Assembly (NCBI RefSeq): GCF_004366595.1
Contig: NZ_SORE01000018.1
Coordinates: forward strand, 1-64,000
From: Paraburkholderia rhizosphaerae
Lineage (GTDB): Bacteria; Pseudomonadota; Gammaproteobacteria; Burkholderiales; Burkholderiaceae
Reading direction: 5' to 3'
DNA: 64,000 nucleotides
Shown: positions 29,245-37,724 of the stretch, piece after piece
Numbering within the stretch: the stretch's first letter is position 1
How the letters are laid out: the number at the start of each line of letters is the position of its first letter
The notes under the pieces: generated by a model
Told to the model about the DNA's origin: nothing
Databases searched by the model: none
The model's input: the letters and a program-made list of their open reading frames with translations, nothing else
Made by a program: the position numbers and the translations under genes

Positions 29245-29562
29245 CTAACCGGTCTTTTCCGGCGACTCACGCCATTCGGCGGCAGTCGCCGGCTTCCCGC
29301 CGTTCAATCGCGAGGGCCGCGCGTTCGTGGATTCCGGCCGTCGACGTCGCAAGGCGCCAACGTAGAGTCTGCCGTGGCAACTCGATCTCCTCGCTTCAGT
29401 GAACCATGCGGACGTCGCCGGCGTCGACGCCTTGTCGGTAACCGCGCGGTAGAGCGTGGAACCGACGTTAAATCCGCAAAACGGATCGGCAGCCGTCTCA
29501 TTACGCTCCCGCTCGGTCATTGCGTAGCCGCGAACATAGATGATGGGATACCGAAGGGTCAT
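29245..29562 (-). pseudogene. Remnant of an alpha/beta-hydrolase gene (N-terminal fragment)
   Basis: An open frame starting at an ATG with a good GGAG site encodes YPIIYVRGYAMTERERNET followed by ADPFCGFNVGSTLYRA. This is the N-terminus of a large esterase/lipase-like alpha/beta-hydrolase family that normally continues for several hundred residues. After about 45 codons (near 29430) the frame changes to Arg/Ser-rich, random-looking sequence and stops at 29245. The rest of the gene is not found downstream in any frame. It is most likely a deletion remnant; expression of the short peptide is possible but not supported. Confidence 0.65.
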
Positions 29563-29754
29563 CGCGTGCTCCGAATATTCCGGTCCATTCCAACTGCATT
29601 TCCAACGCGGACGCTGAGGCAGCGCACCGACCCGGCGCGTTCTATTACCGATGTGCGCACGTCGTGCGCAGGCGAGCTTTGTGAGCGCGTAAAATAGCGG
29701 GTCGATAGCGCATCCCTTCAACAGCCCAGCCCTTTACTGTTCACTCATTACCGC

Positions 29755-30264
29755 ATGAGCACCTTCCCCGACTCCGCACCTGGCACTGAAAACACGCTGG
29801 ACACCGACGTCATTCATGAAGACCGCCTCTGGCGCGACAACGGATGGACTTGCCGCGTGATCAAGAACGAAGATGACGACGGCTGGGCCGTCGAGATGAC
29901 CAAAGACGGCGAGGCGGAACCCGCACTCGTCGGGCCCTGGACCATGGGTCGCGACAAGAAGAACCCTAAGCCGCTCGACGTGTCCGCATTCAACACGCTT
30001 GTCAAAACGGCATCCGAGGTACTGCGCCGTCACGAACAGCAATTGCATGCTCAGCTTCACAAACAGGTATGGGTCGACACGGCGAATGACCGTATCAGCG
30101 TCACGCTCGACATCGTGCCCGACGAAGACGACCCGCACGCGGTGCTCGCCGCCGAGAATGCATCCGGTGAATCGCTCGCGAGACTACGCGTCGCGCCGAC
30201 CTTCAAGCTGTCGGCCCGCAGCGCGGCGGAGTGGATCGAGAGCAGTTACGCGAAGCCGAGATAA
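29755..30264 (+). CDS. Conserved-looking cytoplasmic protein of unknown function
   Basis: A 169-residue acidic protein without signal peptide or membrane segment. It has regular alternating structure (WTCRVIKNEDDDGWAVEMTK, then ISVTLDIVPDEDDPHAVLAA). The helical middle ALVKTASEVLRRHEQQLHAQ-like region (FNTLVKTASEVLRRHEQQLH) links two beta-rich parts. I do not recognise the family. Codon use matches the neighbours. No ribosome site is obvious before the ATG at 29755. Confidence 0.65.
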   Translation: MSTFPDSAPGTENTLDTDVIHEDRLWRDNGWTCRVIKNEDDDGWAVEMTKDGEAEPALVGPWTMGRDKKNPKPLDVSAFNTLVKTASEVLRRHEQQLHAQLHKQVWVDTANDRISVTLDIVPDEDDPHAVLAAENASGESLARLRVAPTFKLSARSAAEWIESSYAKPR

Positions 30265-30321
30265 CGCGACGATCGAGTCGCGCCGCTGTCATTCAACCTT
30301 GTTTGCATGAGTTGTCAGCGA

Positions 30322-30726
30322 TCACTGCTCGCACCGCAAATCCTGTCTCGATACAGCGATAATCACCGGGTAGGTTTGCCCGTGTTCGAGCTCGATACGC
30401 GCGACGACGGACATCGTCTTGCTGTCGATCGTGTCGTACACGCTGACCTTCTCGTGACTCAGCCTGGTGACTCCGGTGCACGCGGTCGCACGCCCTTCAT
30501 CGGAAACCTGGCATTGAATGTCGTGGTCGGTCACGTAGCGATACTTGTCGCGCTCGGGGGTGGCTTGATATTCACGCAGACTCTCCACCGATCCGCCGAC
30601 GCCGGTCACATACCCGATGTCGCATGGCAGTTGCGAAGCGTCGCCGCCGCCAGATGTTTGGGCGAGGGCCGCCGTGCTAGCGGCCCCAATGACTGCCGCG
30701 AGTGTCGATGCAAGAAGAAATTTCAT
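30322..30726 (-). CDS. Small secreted protein of unknown function
   Basis: A 134-residue exported protein with a standard signal peptide (KFLLASTLAAVIGAASTAALAQ). The mature part has four cysteines (in QLPCDIGY, DIQCQVSD, TACTGVT and DLRCEQ at the C-terminus), which probably form two disulfides, and a mixed beta-strand pattern (TMSVVARIELEHGQTYPVII). No family is recognised. The ribosome site is weak. Confidence 0.65.
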   Translation of the reverse strand: MKFLLASTLAAVIGAASTAALAQTSGGGDASQLPCDIGYVTGVGGSVESLREYQATPERDKYRYVTDHDIQCQVSDEGRATACTGVTRLSHEKVSVYDTIDSKTMSVVARIELEHGQTYPVIIAVSRQDLRCEQ

Positions 30727-30839
30727 GGCGCAATCGTGCTTGTCGGATCGAAGTCCGGATTGTAGTGGCAAGTTGCGCAATGGGTCCAACAAACAGACCC
30801 ATGGCAGGTATCGTCATGCAGCGCGATCACGCGCGCGGT

Positions 30840-31259
30840 TCAATCCGGTCGCGGCCGCGGCTCGGGCTCACTGCCGATCGCCAGTTCCATAAAGCCCGTA
30901 TGCGGGTCAAGTATCCGCGAGAAGCGGTAGCCGGGAAGCAGCGCGATCAGCAGCTCGGCGGTCGTGCGCACCTTGCATCCGCGCGCCACATGGCCACCGC
31001 AGACCTGGCCTCGCGCGTCGGCCACAGACATATGCAGATGCGCACCATCGGCGGATAACGAACCGGCCAGCGTCACGATTTCGAGGTCGCCCGCTATTTC
31101 CGTGGGAGCATCGGCGCCGGCGAATCTCAACTGCGCGACGCTCAGACTTCCGATCCCCTGGATCACAAAGGCTGCGGGCCACGCGCGTCGATGCAGCACG
31201 TCTTCGATAGCGGCGCGCAAATCGTCGCCGGGGGAAAGGCGCATTGGATAGGCTTGCAT
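30840..31259 (-). CDS. PPC-domain (DUF296-like) protein
   Basis: A 139-residue protein of the plant-and-prokaryote-conserved (PPC) domain family. Typical features are RLSPGDDLRAAIEDVLHRRA, AAFVIQGIGSLSVAQLRFAG, GDLEIVTLAGSLSADGAHLH and GGHVARGCKVRTTAELLI, with the conserved histidines of the trimer interface region (HLH, GGH). In plants the domain is fused to AT-hooks; stand-alone bacterial forms have no AT-hook and unclear function. The C-terminus here is a short Pro/Arg/Glu tail. The start at 31259 gives the standard domain boundary but lacks a clear ribosome site. Confidence 0.85.
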   Translation of the reverse strand: MQAYPMRLSPGDDLRAAIEDVLHRRAWPAAFVIQGIGSLSVAQLRFAGADAPTEIAGDLEIVTLAGSLSADGAHLHMSVADARGQVCGGHVARGCKVRTTAELLIALLPGYRFSRILDPHTGFMELAIGSEPEPRPRPD

Positions 31260-31398
31260 AATCAGCAGCAGGGTTCGAGGGTCGAGATTGCAGATTCGGA
31301 AACCGCGTAAGCAAGTGCGCAGGTTAGGTCCGAACCCGGATGCCGGCAAGCCGCAGACGATCGGCGGCCGCACGATGCCGCCTGACGCGCGTCCGAAC

Positions 31399-32142
31399 CT
31401 ACTGCAACGTATACCCGTTATCGACGATCAGATCCTGACCATACACGCCACGCGCCGCATTCGACAATAGAAACACAATTGTGTCCGCGATCGCCGCGGG
31501 CTCGAGGAAACGGCCGGTCAGCAGCCGCTGGGTCACCCCTGCCGCGACTTCCGACAACTGTTCCTGCGGCAACCCCAAAGAGGACCAGATCGGCGTGGCG
31601 GTCGGCCCTGGCGACACGATGTTGATCCTGATGTCCTCAGCTGCCAGTTCGACCGCCAGCGTTCTTGCATAGGTCTTCAGTGCAGTCTTGGACGCGATAT
31701 ACGCGGCCAGTCCGGGGAATGTCGCCTGTGACAGAAAGGTGCCGATAAAGACAACGGACGCCGGCTTTGCCAATTGAGGCTGAAGTATCGACAGCGTGTT
31801 TAATGCGCCCGCCGTGTTCACTGCCCATTGGCGCTCAAGCGCGGCTGTTTCCGTTCCTTTCGCCAATTGCGCAATGCCCGCATTGGGCAATAGGAAATGA
31901 ACCGGGCCCATTTGCGCAACCATTCTGGACAGCGCGCGCAGGTCCGCATCGCGAGTGACGTCGCCGGCGATCCATGTGAGCCGGTTGCCATACCGCGACT
32001 GCAAGTGATTCAACCCGCCGATCGTGCGGCTCATGGCCAGAACCCGTGCGCCGTGGTCCAGCAAACGACGGGTGCTTTCGAGGCCGATACCGGAACTTGC
32101 GCCGGTCACGACAGCAACGCGATTTTCGAACTCGTCAAACAT
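31399..32142 (-). CDS. SDR-family oxidoreductase
   Basis: A classical short-chain dehydrogenase/reductase of 247 residues. The NAD(P)-binding motif is VTGASSGIG. The catalytic Tyr-Lys pair is in YIASK, with the Ser in GTFLSQATF upstream, and the Asn-Ala-Gly motif is LLPNAGIAQL. The C-terminus closes with GRFLEPAAIADTIVFLLS and GQDLIVDNGYTLQ, as is typical of 3-oxoacyl-ACP-reductase-like members. The substrate is unknown. It is separated by 290 bases from the YbhB-type gene upstream on the same strand, so it may have its own promoter. Confidence 0.92.
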   Translation of the reverse strand: MFDEFENRVAVVTGASSGIGLESTRRLLDHGARVLAMSRTIGGLNHLQSRYGNRLTWIAGDVTRDADLRALSRMVAQMGPVHFLLPNAGIAQLAKGTETAALERQWAVNTAGALNTLSILQPQLAKPASVVFIGTFLSQATFPGLAAYIASKTALKTYARTLAVELAAEDIRINIVSPGPTATPIWSSLGLPQEQLSEVAAGVTQRLLTGRFLEPAAIADTIVFLLSNAARGVYGQDLIVDNGYTLQ

Positions 32143-32379
32143 AGTCTTCCTTTGTGTGTGGATTCGTGATTGCCGGAGCAGCCATCAGTGATTGCATCGG
32201 GCGTCGCAGCGAAACGCACTACACAAGAATCAAGCCAGACTGGAAATGCTGAATTTTCAAATGCCTGGCGTCTGAAGAAGTCAGATAGACCGGATCCGAA
32301 CGACTGCATCGGCAGTCAGTTCGACTTGTGGCAGACGGTCGCATCAGCGGATGCCGGCGGGAACGGGACGAAGCCGCCC

Positions 32380-32406
32380 GGCGCAATCGGCACAATTGGC
32401 ACAATC
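32380..32406. repeat. Three tandem 9-bp repeats
   Basis: GGCGCAATC, GGCACAATT and GGCACAATC follow one another directly in the gap between the SDR and YbhB-type genes. This is a short imperfect tandem repeat with no known meaning. Confidence 0.6.
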
Positions 32407-32432
32407 GGCGCGCGCGGATGCGCTTGTGCACT

Positions 32433-33005
32433 TTAGTCGGATGCGCGGCGGTACTTCGCGACATACCGGGCTCGCGCGATCACCTTTCCGCTCATCTGGT
32501 ACGCGACGAGCGCGGAACTGGACGCTTTCTTCACGTCGATATGTGCGACATCGAGCGCGGATACCGTCACGACGTAGCGGTGCGATGTTCCTTGAGGCGG
32601 GCATGGGCCGCCATATTTCGATTCGCCGAAGTCCGTCAAGGTCTCGATCGCACCTGCAGGCAGCAACGCCGGATTTCCCGAAGCGCCCTTTTCCAGCGAC
32701 GCTTGCGACGCCGGAATGTTGACGACTTCCCAATGCGTCCAGCCGAGTCCGTCAGTCGGCGCATCAGGGTCGTTGATCGTCACGACAAGGCTTTTTGCGC
32801 CGGGTGGAACGTGGCTCCACGCAATACGAGGCGACACGTTGTCGCCGTGACATCCGAATCCGCCATACACCTGCTCGTTTGAAAAACGTCCGTGGTCCAG
32901 ATTGTCGACCTTGACGGTGAACGGCTCGGCGAGCGCCAGCGTCGGGATCATCAAGAGAAGGGTCGGGAAGCGGACGGCCGTTTGCAGAGGGTGAGCCAAT
33001 CGCAT
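32433..33005 (-). CDS. YbhB/YbcL-type (PEBP, Raf-kinase-inhibitor-like) secreted protein
   Basis: A phosphatidylethanolamine-binding-protein-fold protein of 190 residues with a signal peptide (FPTLLLMIPTLALAEP), so it is periplasmic like YbcL. Family features are GCHGDNVSPRIAWSHVPPGA, VVTINDPDAPTDGLGWTHWE and YGGPCPPQGTSHRYVVTVSA, which hold the ligand pocket residues Asp-Pro-Asp and Gly-x-Cys-Pro-Pro. GGAG seven bases before the ATG fixes the start at 33005. The cellular role of these proteins is poorly known. Confidence 0.92.
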   Translation of the reverse strand: MRLAHPLQTAVRFPTLLLMIPTLALAEPFTVKVDNLDHGRFSNEQVYGGFGCHGDNVSPRIAWSHVPPGAKSLVVTINDPDAPTDGLGWTHWEVVNIPASQASLEKGASGNPALLPAGAIETLTDFGESKYGGPCPPQGTSHRYVVTVSALDVAHIDVKKASSSALVAYQMSGKVIARARYVAKYRRASD

Positions 33006-33167
33006 GAGTCGCTCCGTTGCATTGAAAGAAAAGGGTGCGTCGATCGGCACCCTATCTTTCAACGAAGCGCTCCGGAAGGCGCATCGATGAATCATCGCGT
33101 TGTCTTTCAGGCAACGCGATCGTCGCACGCGAAAATCGCGGGACCGGGCAGCAACGCGTGATCGCGC

Positions 33168-33917
33168 TCACGCCCGTGAACGGCGGAACCATTCTTCGAA
33201 ACCGATTCGGCCAAGACGCGCGTCGCCCAACGGCACGAGCGATTGATCATCGACCTTCCCACCGAAGTACCTGGCCTCCGGGTCACGCACCACTTCACGC
33301 GAATCGCCAGCCGCCTTCAGATAGCGCGCAACGATTTCATTGAACGGCGCCCGTTCGGGCCCGGCGATCTCGACGATGCCGTTTTTCGGCGCCGCCAGCG
33401 CGGCGTCCGCGACAAACGCGGCAACGTCGTCGGAGGCAATCGGCTGGAACAGCCCCGGTGAGATCCTGATCGCGTTTCCTGCGACGGCGGAATCGGCGAT
33501 GCCGCCGAGGAATTCGAAGAACTGGGTCGAACGGACGATGGTGTACGGAATGCCCGCTTTCTCAATCAGCTTCTCCTGCGCGACCTTGGCACGAAAGTAG
33601 CCGTTCTCGGGTGTCCGCTCGATTCCGACGATCGACAGCGCGACGTGATGCCGAACCCCGGCCGCGGACTCCGCCGCGAGCACATGGCGGCCAGCCGTCT
33701 CGAAGAATTCCAGCACCGCCTTGTCTTCAAACGAAGGCGAATTCGCGAGGTCGACCACCACTTGCGCGCCGGCCATCGCCTGCTGAAGCCCCTCGCCGGT
33801 CAGCACATTCACGCCGCTTTTCAGCGATGCGGCGACTACCTCATGGCCCGCCTCGCGGAGAATGGGAACGGTCTTCGAGCCGATCAGGCCCGTGCCGCCG
33901 ATAACGACGATTTTCAT
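33168..33917 (-). CDS. NmrA-like NAD(P)-binding SDR (atypical)
   Basis: A 249-residue atypical short-chain dehydrogenase. The dinucleotide motif is at the very N-terminus (VVIGGTGLIGSKTVPILREA). There is no classical YxxxK pair in the usual place, and sequence such as YFRAKVAQEKLIEKAGIPYT and TIVRSTQFFEF matches the NmrA/NAD(P)H-quinone-reductase-like group. Members act as redox sensors or quinone reductases. GAGG before the ATG supports the start. It lies on the same strand as, and about 190 bases downstream of, the epoxide hydrolase gene. Confidence 0.9.
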   Translation of the reverse strand: MKIVVIGGTGLIGSKTVPILREAGHEVVAASLKSGVNVLTGEGLQQAMAGAQVVVDLANSPSFEDKAVLEFFETAGRHVLAAESAAGVRHHVALSIVGIERTPENGYFRAKVAQEKLIEKAGIPYTIVRSTQFFEFLGGIADSAVAGNAIRISPGLFQPIASDDVAAFVADAALAAPKNGIVEIAGPERAPFNEIVARYLKAAGDSREVVRDPEARYFGGKVDDQSLVPLGDARLGRIGFEEWFRRSRA

Positions 33918-34105
33918 GATCTGGCCTCGCTTGCTGACGACACGAGCCCCTCGAAGGGGCTCGTATGCAGATGGGAACGCGAACGAACCATGCATTCGCG
34001 GACCAGCGGGACAGGTCCGCGACACGGACTGCAGCGTCTTCAGAATAGGCGGGAAAAAGGTAAACGCAAGGTGCGCGACGGTCTCGCTTGTTCGCGTCGC
34101 TGCTG

Positions 34106-35431
34106 TCACCGCAGTGGCCTGAAACTGACGCGGACCTCCTCGGTGAACGTCTGCGGCTGCTCCCATGCCGCAAAGTGCCCGCCTTTCGGCAGGCGGTTGT
34201 AGTGAATCAGCTTCGGATAGGCCTTTTCGGTCCAACTGCGTGGCGCCGCATAGATCTCATCGGGAAACACGCTGACTGCGACCGGAATGGCGACGTGCTT
34301 CGGCGCAAAAAAATTGAGCTTGTTTTCCCAATACAGTCGCGCCGACGAGACCCCCGTATTTGTCAGCCAATACAGCGTGATGTTGTCGAGAATATCGTCG
34401 CGCGTCAGCCCTTCGGTCTGCCCATCAAAGACACGTGCAATCAGCGCCTCGCTTGTCGCATCGTGGTCGATCATCCACGCGGCGAGGCCGATCGGCGAAT
34501 CTTCGATTCCATACAAGGTTTGCGGGCGATTCGCCATTTCCTGCGCGTAGCCGAGGCCGTGCTTGTAGAAAAAGTCGAGCTGATCGAACGCGTGACGCTC
34601 GTCCGGCGACAGATCGGCAGGCGGCGGATTGCCATACTTCAGCGCCTGGGCAATGTTGTCCGGCACGGTCGCTGGCATATTCGTATGAATCGCGAGCAAT
34701 CCAGGCGGCGTGAGCAGCGCCATCTGCTCGGTCACCGCGTTACCCCAATCGCCGCCTTGCGCGACATAGCGCGTATAACCGAGGCGCTTCATCAGCACGA
34801 CCCATGCGCGGGCAATACGCTGCGGATCCCAGCCGGTCGCGGTGGGCTTGCCTGAGAATCCATAGCCCGGCAGCGATGGAATGACCACGTCGAACGCGTC
34901 CGATGCAGTGCCGCCATGTGCGGTCGGATTGGTCAGCGGGTCGATGATCTTCAATTGTTCGATGATCGAGCCGGGCCAACCGTGCGTGACGATGATCGGC
35001 AACGCGTTTTCATGCTTCGAACGGACATGGATGAAATGGATGTCGAGCCCATCGATCTCGGTGACGAACTGCGGCAGCGCGTTCAGTCTCGCTTCGACCT
35101 TGCGCCAGTTGTAGTCGGTACTCCAGTAGCGCGCGAGATTCTGCATCGTCGCCAGTTGCACGCCCTGGGTCACATCGGTGACGGTTTCGCGCTCCGGCCA
35201 GCGCGTCGCCTTGATGCGCCGACGCAAATCGGCAAGTTGTGATTCCGGCACGCGCACATGGAGCGGACGAATCGCGGTTTTATCGCCACCTGCAGCGGTT
35301 GCCACTTCAGTGATCGATTGAGTGGTGTCCGCAAAAGCGAGCTGGCTTAACGCACTCGCGGCGATCGCAGCAGTCGCAACGCCAAGAAAGCGACGGCGCG
35401 ACGGGGCTTCGGGAAGGGGATGGTTCGACAT
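34106..35431 (-). CDS. Tat-exported epoxide hydrolase (EHN-type), paralogue 1
   Basis: A 441-residue alpha/beta-hydrolase with a twin-arginine signal (SRRRFLGVATAAIAASALSQ). The EHN N-terminal domain (RPLHVRVPESQLADLRRRIK, ATRWPERET) precedes the hydrolase core. The oxyanion region is THGWPGSIIEQ, the nucleophile Asp is in AQGGDWGNAV, and the catalytic His is in KGGHFAAWEQP near the C-terminus. Export of an epoxide hydrolase to the periplasm is unusual for the family. A close paralogue is encoded at 60.6-61.9 kb on the other strand. The start has AGGAG at ideal spacing. The substrate is unknown. Confidence 0.92.
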   Translation of the reverse strand: MSNHPLPEAPSRRRFLGVATAAIAASALSQLAFADTTQSITEVATAAGGDKTAIRPLHVRVPESQLADLRRRIKATRWPERETVTDVTQGVQLATMQNLARYWSTDYNWRKVEARLNALPQFVTEIDGLDIHFIHVRSKHENALPIIVTHGWPGSIIEQLKIIDPLTNPTAHGGTASDAFDVVIPSLPGYGFSGKPTATGWDPQRIARAWVVLMKRLGYTRYVAQGGDWGNAVTEQMALLTPPGLLAIHTNMPATVPDNIAQALKYGNPPPADLSPDERHAFDQLDFFYKHGLGYAQEMANRPQTLYGIEDSPIGLAAWMIDHDATSEALIARVFDGQTEGLTRDDILDNITLYWLTNTGVSSARLYWENKLNFFAPKHVAIPVAVSVFPDEIYAAPRSWTEKAYPKLIHYNRLPKGGHFAAWEQPQTFTEEVRVSFRPLR

Positions 35432-35993
35432 ACGGGCTCCTGTGCATTCGTTGACTGTGAATCGGTGTCCACAGTAAGTGACGCCCAGATTGTGTGTATG
35501 CACGCGTTTCGCGTAAATACCAGCAGGAGCACAACACTTGTACGTCGACGGAACAAAGCCGCCCCTTCGCGCGAACGGCGCGACAGGCACCATCGTGAAG
35601 ATAGCTAACATTTTGTGAAGGATGCCTGACGCTGGGCCGGCCAATTCGGTGTGAAGGGCGTTCGCTTCGGCGCACTTGCGCGGAGTCCCACGCATTCGTT
35701 TTACCAATGTGCGTCAGCGCACATAACGATTAACGCCGCGACGTTCTTTTTTTCGAGGCACCTATCGTTTACTTGCATATAACTACGACGAAAAGCGAGG
35801 AACGAATTGGATCCCTCAGCGTTTTCCAATTCGACTCGGGCTGAACTCACCTTCGCGCCAATGGCTATGAAGCCGCCGCGCGAGTGAGGTCGGCGCAAGC
35901 GAAGGATTTCATCGTGATTCAGTAGCGTGAGCTCCGCGCAGCATCAGCAAGGAGAAGCATGCAAGCGTACGAAAATCACGGCGGGAGAATGCG
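35432..35993. other. Divergent intergenic region, AT-richer
   Basis: No gene is supported. At 35707-35724 there is an inverted repeat ATGTGCG-TCAG-CGCACAT, whose TGTG-N8-CACA spacing is that of CRP/FNR-family sites. It lies roughly midway between the epoxide hydrolase and the membrane-protein gene. A binding role is speculative. Confidence 0.4.
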
Positions 35994-37625
35994 ATGAGCG
36001 ATGTTCAGCACGACAGCGCGGAGATCAATCAACGTCGAGGCCGGCGCGAGCGCAAACGACTCGCGGCCGATCTCGCGCGCGCCGAAGCGATGGTCGAAGC
36101 CGCGGGGGACGACGGCATCAAGCTCGAAAGTGCCGATATCGCGATCATTCGGGCCGCAACGGGCGTCGTCGATCGCCGCGTGTGGAGCGACGCTTGGGAA
36201 ACCGGCTTCTACGACGCGATCGGCCGCATCGAAAAATCGGTGCATTACCCGAGCTACCAGGTGTTCAAAGATATGAAATCGAGCGACGAACTGCTGTCAC
36301 ACGCGTCGCTGACCGGTCTACCGCTCGCGAGCCAGGATATCGAGGCGCTGACGCGCGCGCGCGTCGCACGCATCGAGCGCGCGTGGAACACGCCGATCGA
36401 GGCCGAATACTACGCGGCGCTGAACCGCATCTCGAAGGGCGTGCAGCCGGTCGCTGCCGCCACCGCCGGCAAGAACGCCTATCATGGCGCACGGCGGGCG
36501 ATCAGGATCTATACGCTCACTGCAATCTTCCTGACGATTCTCGTGGTCGGGCTATCGTGCCTGCTTTTCGCGGTGAACCAGATTTCCGACGATGTGCAGA
36601 GAATCGTCACGATTAACGACTCTTCAGCGATGGCGTTGCACAATCAGTTGTTGAGTTATCAAGCGAACATCATTGAAATGCGGCAGACCGAAGAGCGCGA
36701 AATTCGCAAAGTGGCAGGCTCCGCGTCACAAGCGCACAACCGGGCGCAGGATACGGAAGAGATCGTGATCGCCGCCCATCAGAAAGCATCGGGCGACCTG
36801 CGGCAACTCAGCAATTCGCAACCCGCGATCCAGATCAAACATCTGCTGCAGGAATTCGCGACCAACAACCGCCAGTTGTACAACGATGTGACGCGCACAC
36901 GGGGCATCGGCAATGCGCTGTTTCTGCCCGTGACGAATCCGTATACGGAGCCGCACTGCCCGCCCGCGGCTACATGGAATTCCGCGCTCGCGCAAGCCGA
37001 GCATCCGCCGGGCGCGTCCGCGCCGCACGTGGTCAACTGGATCTGCTCGAACAGACAGGTGCGCGCGAATCTGGAAATCAAGATCCCGATCATGGACGCC
37101 GACCGTGTCACGAATGACAAGGATGAAACGCTCGCGCCCGAAAACGTCGTTGACGAAGGCTTCCAGAAAATCGCCGCGTACCAGGACATTCGCGCGATGG
37201 CGATGTACGGTCGCGAGATTGTTCTGTCGCTGGTGGGCGCGGTCACCGGTTTCATTTTGCCGGTGCTCTATGCGTGGCTCGGCGCGTCGGCGGCGATCCT
37301 GCGCAAGATCAGGATCGAGACCGAAACAAGCACGTTCCACCCTGAGTATTCGAAGGTTGCGAACCGGGCGCACATCACATGCGCGGTCATTGTCGGCATT
37401 GCGATCGGGCTTTTCAGCGACCTCGTGCAGGGCGGCAAGAATATTTCGCCGCTGGCGGTAGCATTTATCGCGGGCTACGCATCGGACAAGTTCTTTTATT
37501 TCGTCGATCGGCTGGTCGACGTGATCTTCCCGGCGCGCGCGCAGGTCAAGCCGGAAACGCCGCAAGTCGCGGCGCCGGCGGCGGCCGGCGCAGCAGCAGC
37601 GGTGCGAGCGCGACCGGAAGGCTAA
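35994..37625 (+). CDS. Large inner-membrane protein of unknown function
   Basis: A 543-residue protein I do not recognise. The N-terminus is charged and helical (RRGRRERKRLAADLARAEAM). TM1 is at about 170-193 (IYTLTAIFLTILVVGLSCLL). A long, coiled-coil-prone and partly Cys-containing region of about 210 residues follows, probably extracytoplasmic. Then come two or three helices: EIVLSLVGAVTGFILPVLYA, ITCAVIVGIAIGLFSDLV and SPLAVAFIAGYASDKFFYFV. The last resembles the GYS-type segment found in several uncharacterised bacterial membrane proteins. The C-terminus is Ala/Pro-rich. GGGAG gives a good start. It is the only gene of its transcript unit. No enzymatic motif is visible. Confidence 0.8.
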   Translation: MSDVQHDSAEINQRRGRRERKRLAADLARAEAMVEAAGDDGIKLESADIAIIRAATGVVDRRVWSDAWETGFYDAIGRIEKSVHYPSYQVFKDMKSSDELLSHASLTGLPLASQDIEALTRARVARIERAWNTPIEAEYYAALNRISKGVQPVAAATAGKNAYHGARRAIRIYTLTAIFLTILVVGLSCLLFAVNQISDDVQRIVTINDSSAMALHNQLLSYQANIIEMRQTEEREIRKVAGSASQAHNRAQDTEEIVIAAHQKASGDLRQLSNSQPAIQIKHLLQEFATNNRQLYNDVTRTRGIGNALFLPVTNPYTEPHCPPAATWNSALAQAEHPPGASAPHVVNWICSNRQVRANLEIKIPIMDADRVTNDKDETLAPENVVDEGFQKIAAYQDIRAMAMYGREIVLSLVGAVTGFILPVLYAWLGASAAILRKIRIETETSTFHPEYSKVANRAHITCAVIVGIAIGLFSDLVQGGKNISPLAVAFIAGYASDKFFYFVDRLVDVIFPARAQVKPETPQVAAPAAAGAAAAVRARPEG

Positions 37626-37724
37626 CCGCCCCGTCCGTTGACGCCGCCAACGCCGCACGACCGCCATTGGCGTTCGCCGCGCTGCGTTGCCGGACGAAAT
37701 AGCCCGCCGGTTGCCGCCGTGATC

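Noticed and set aside
35701..35898. 65-codon open frame in the gap between the epoxide hydrolase and the membrane protein
   Set aside because: No ribosome site and no similarity I can recognise; it overlaps the possible dyad.
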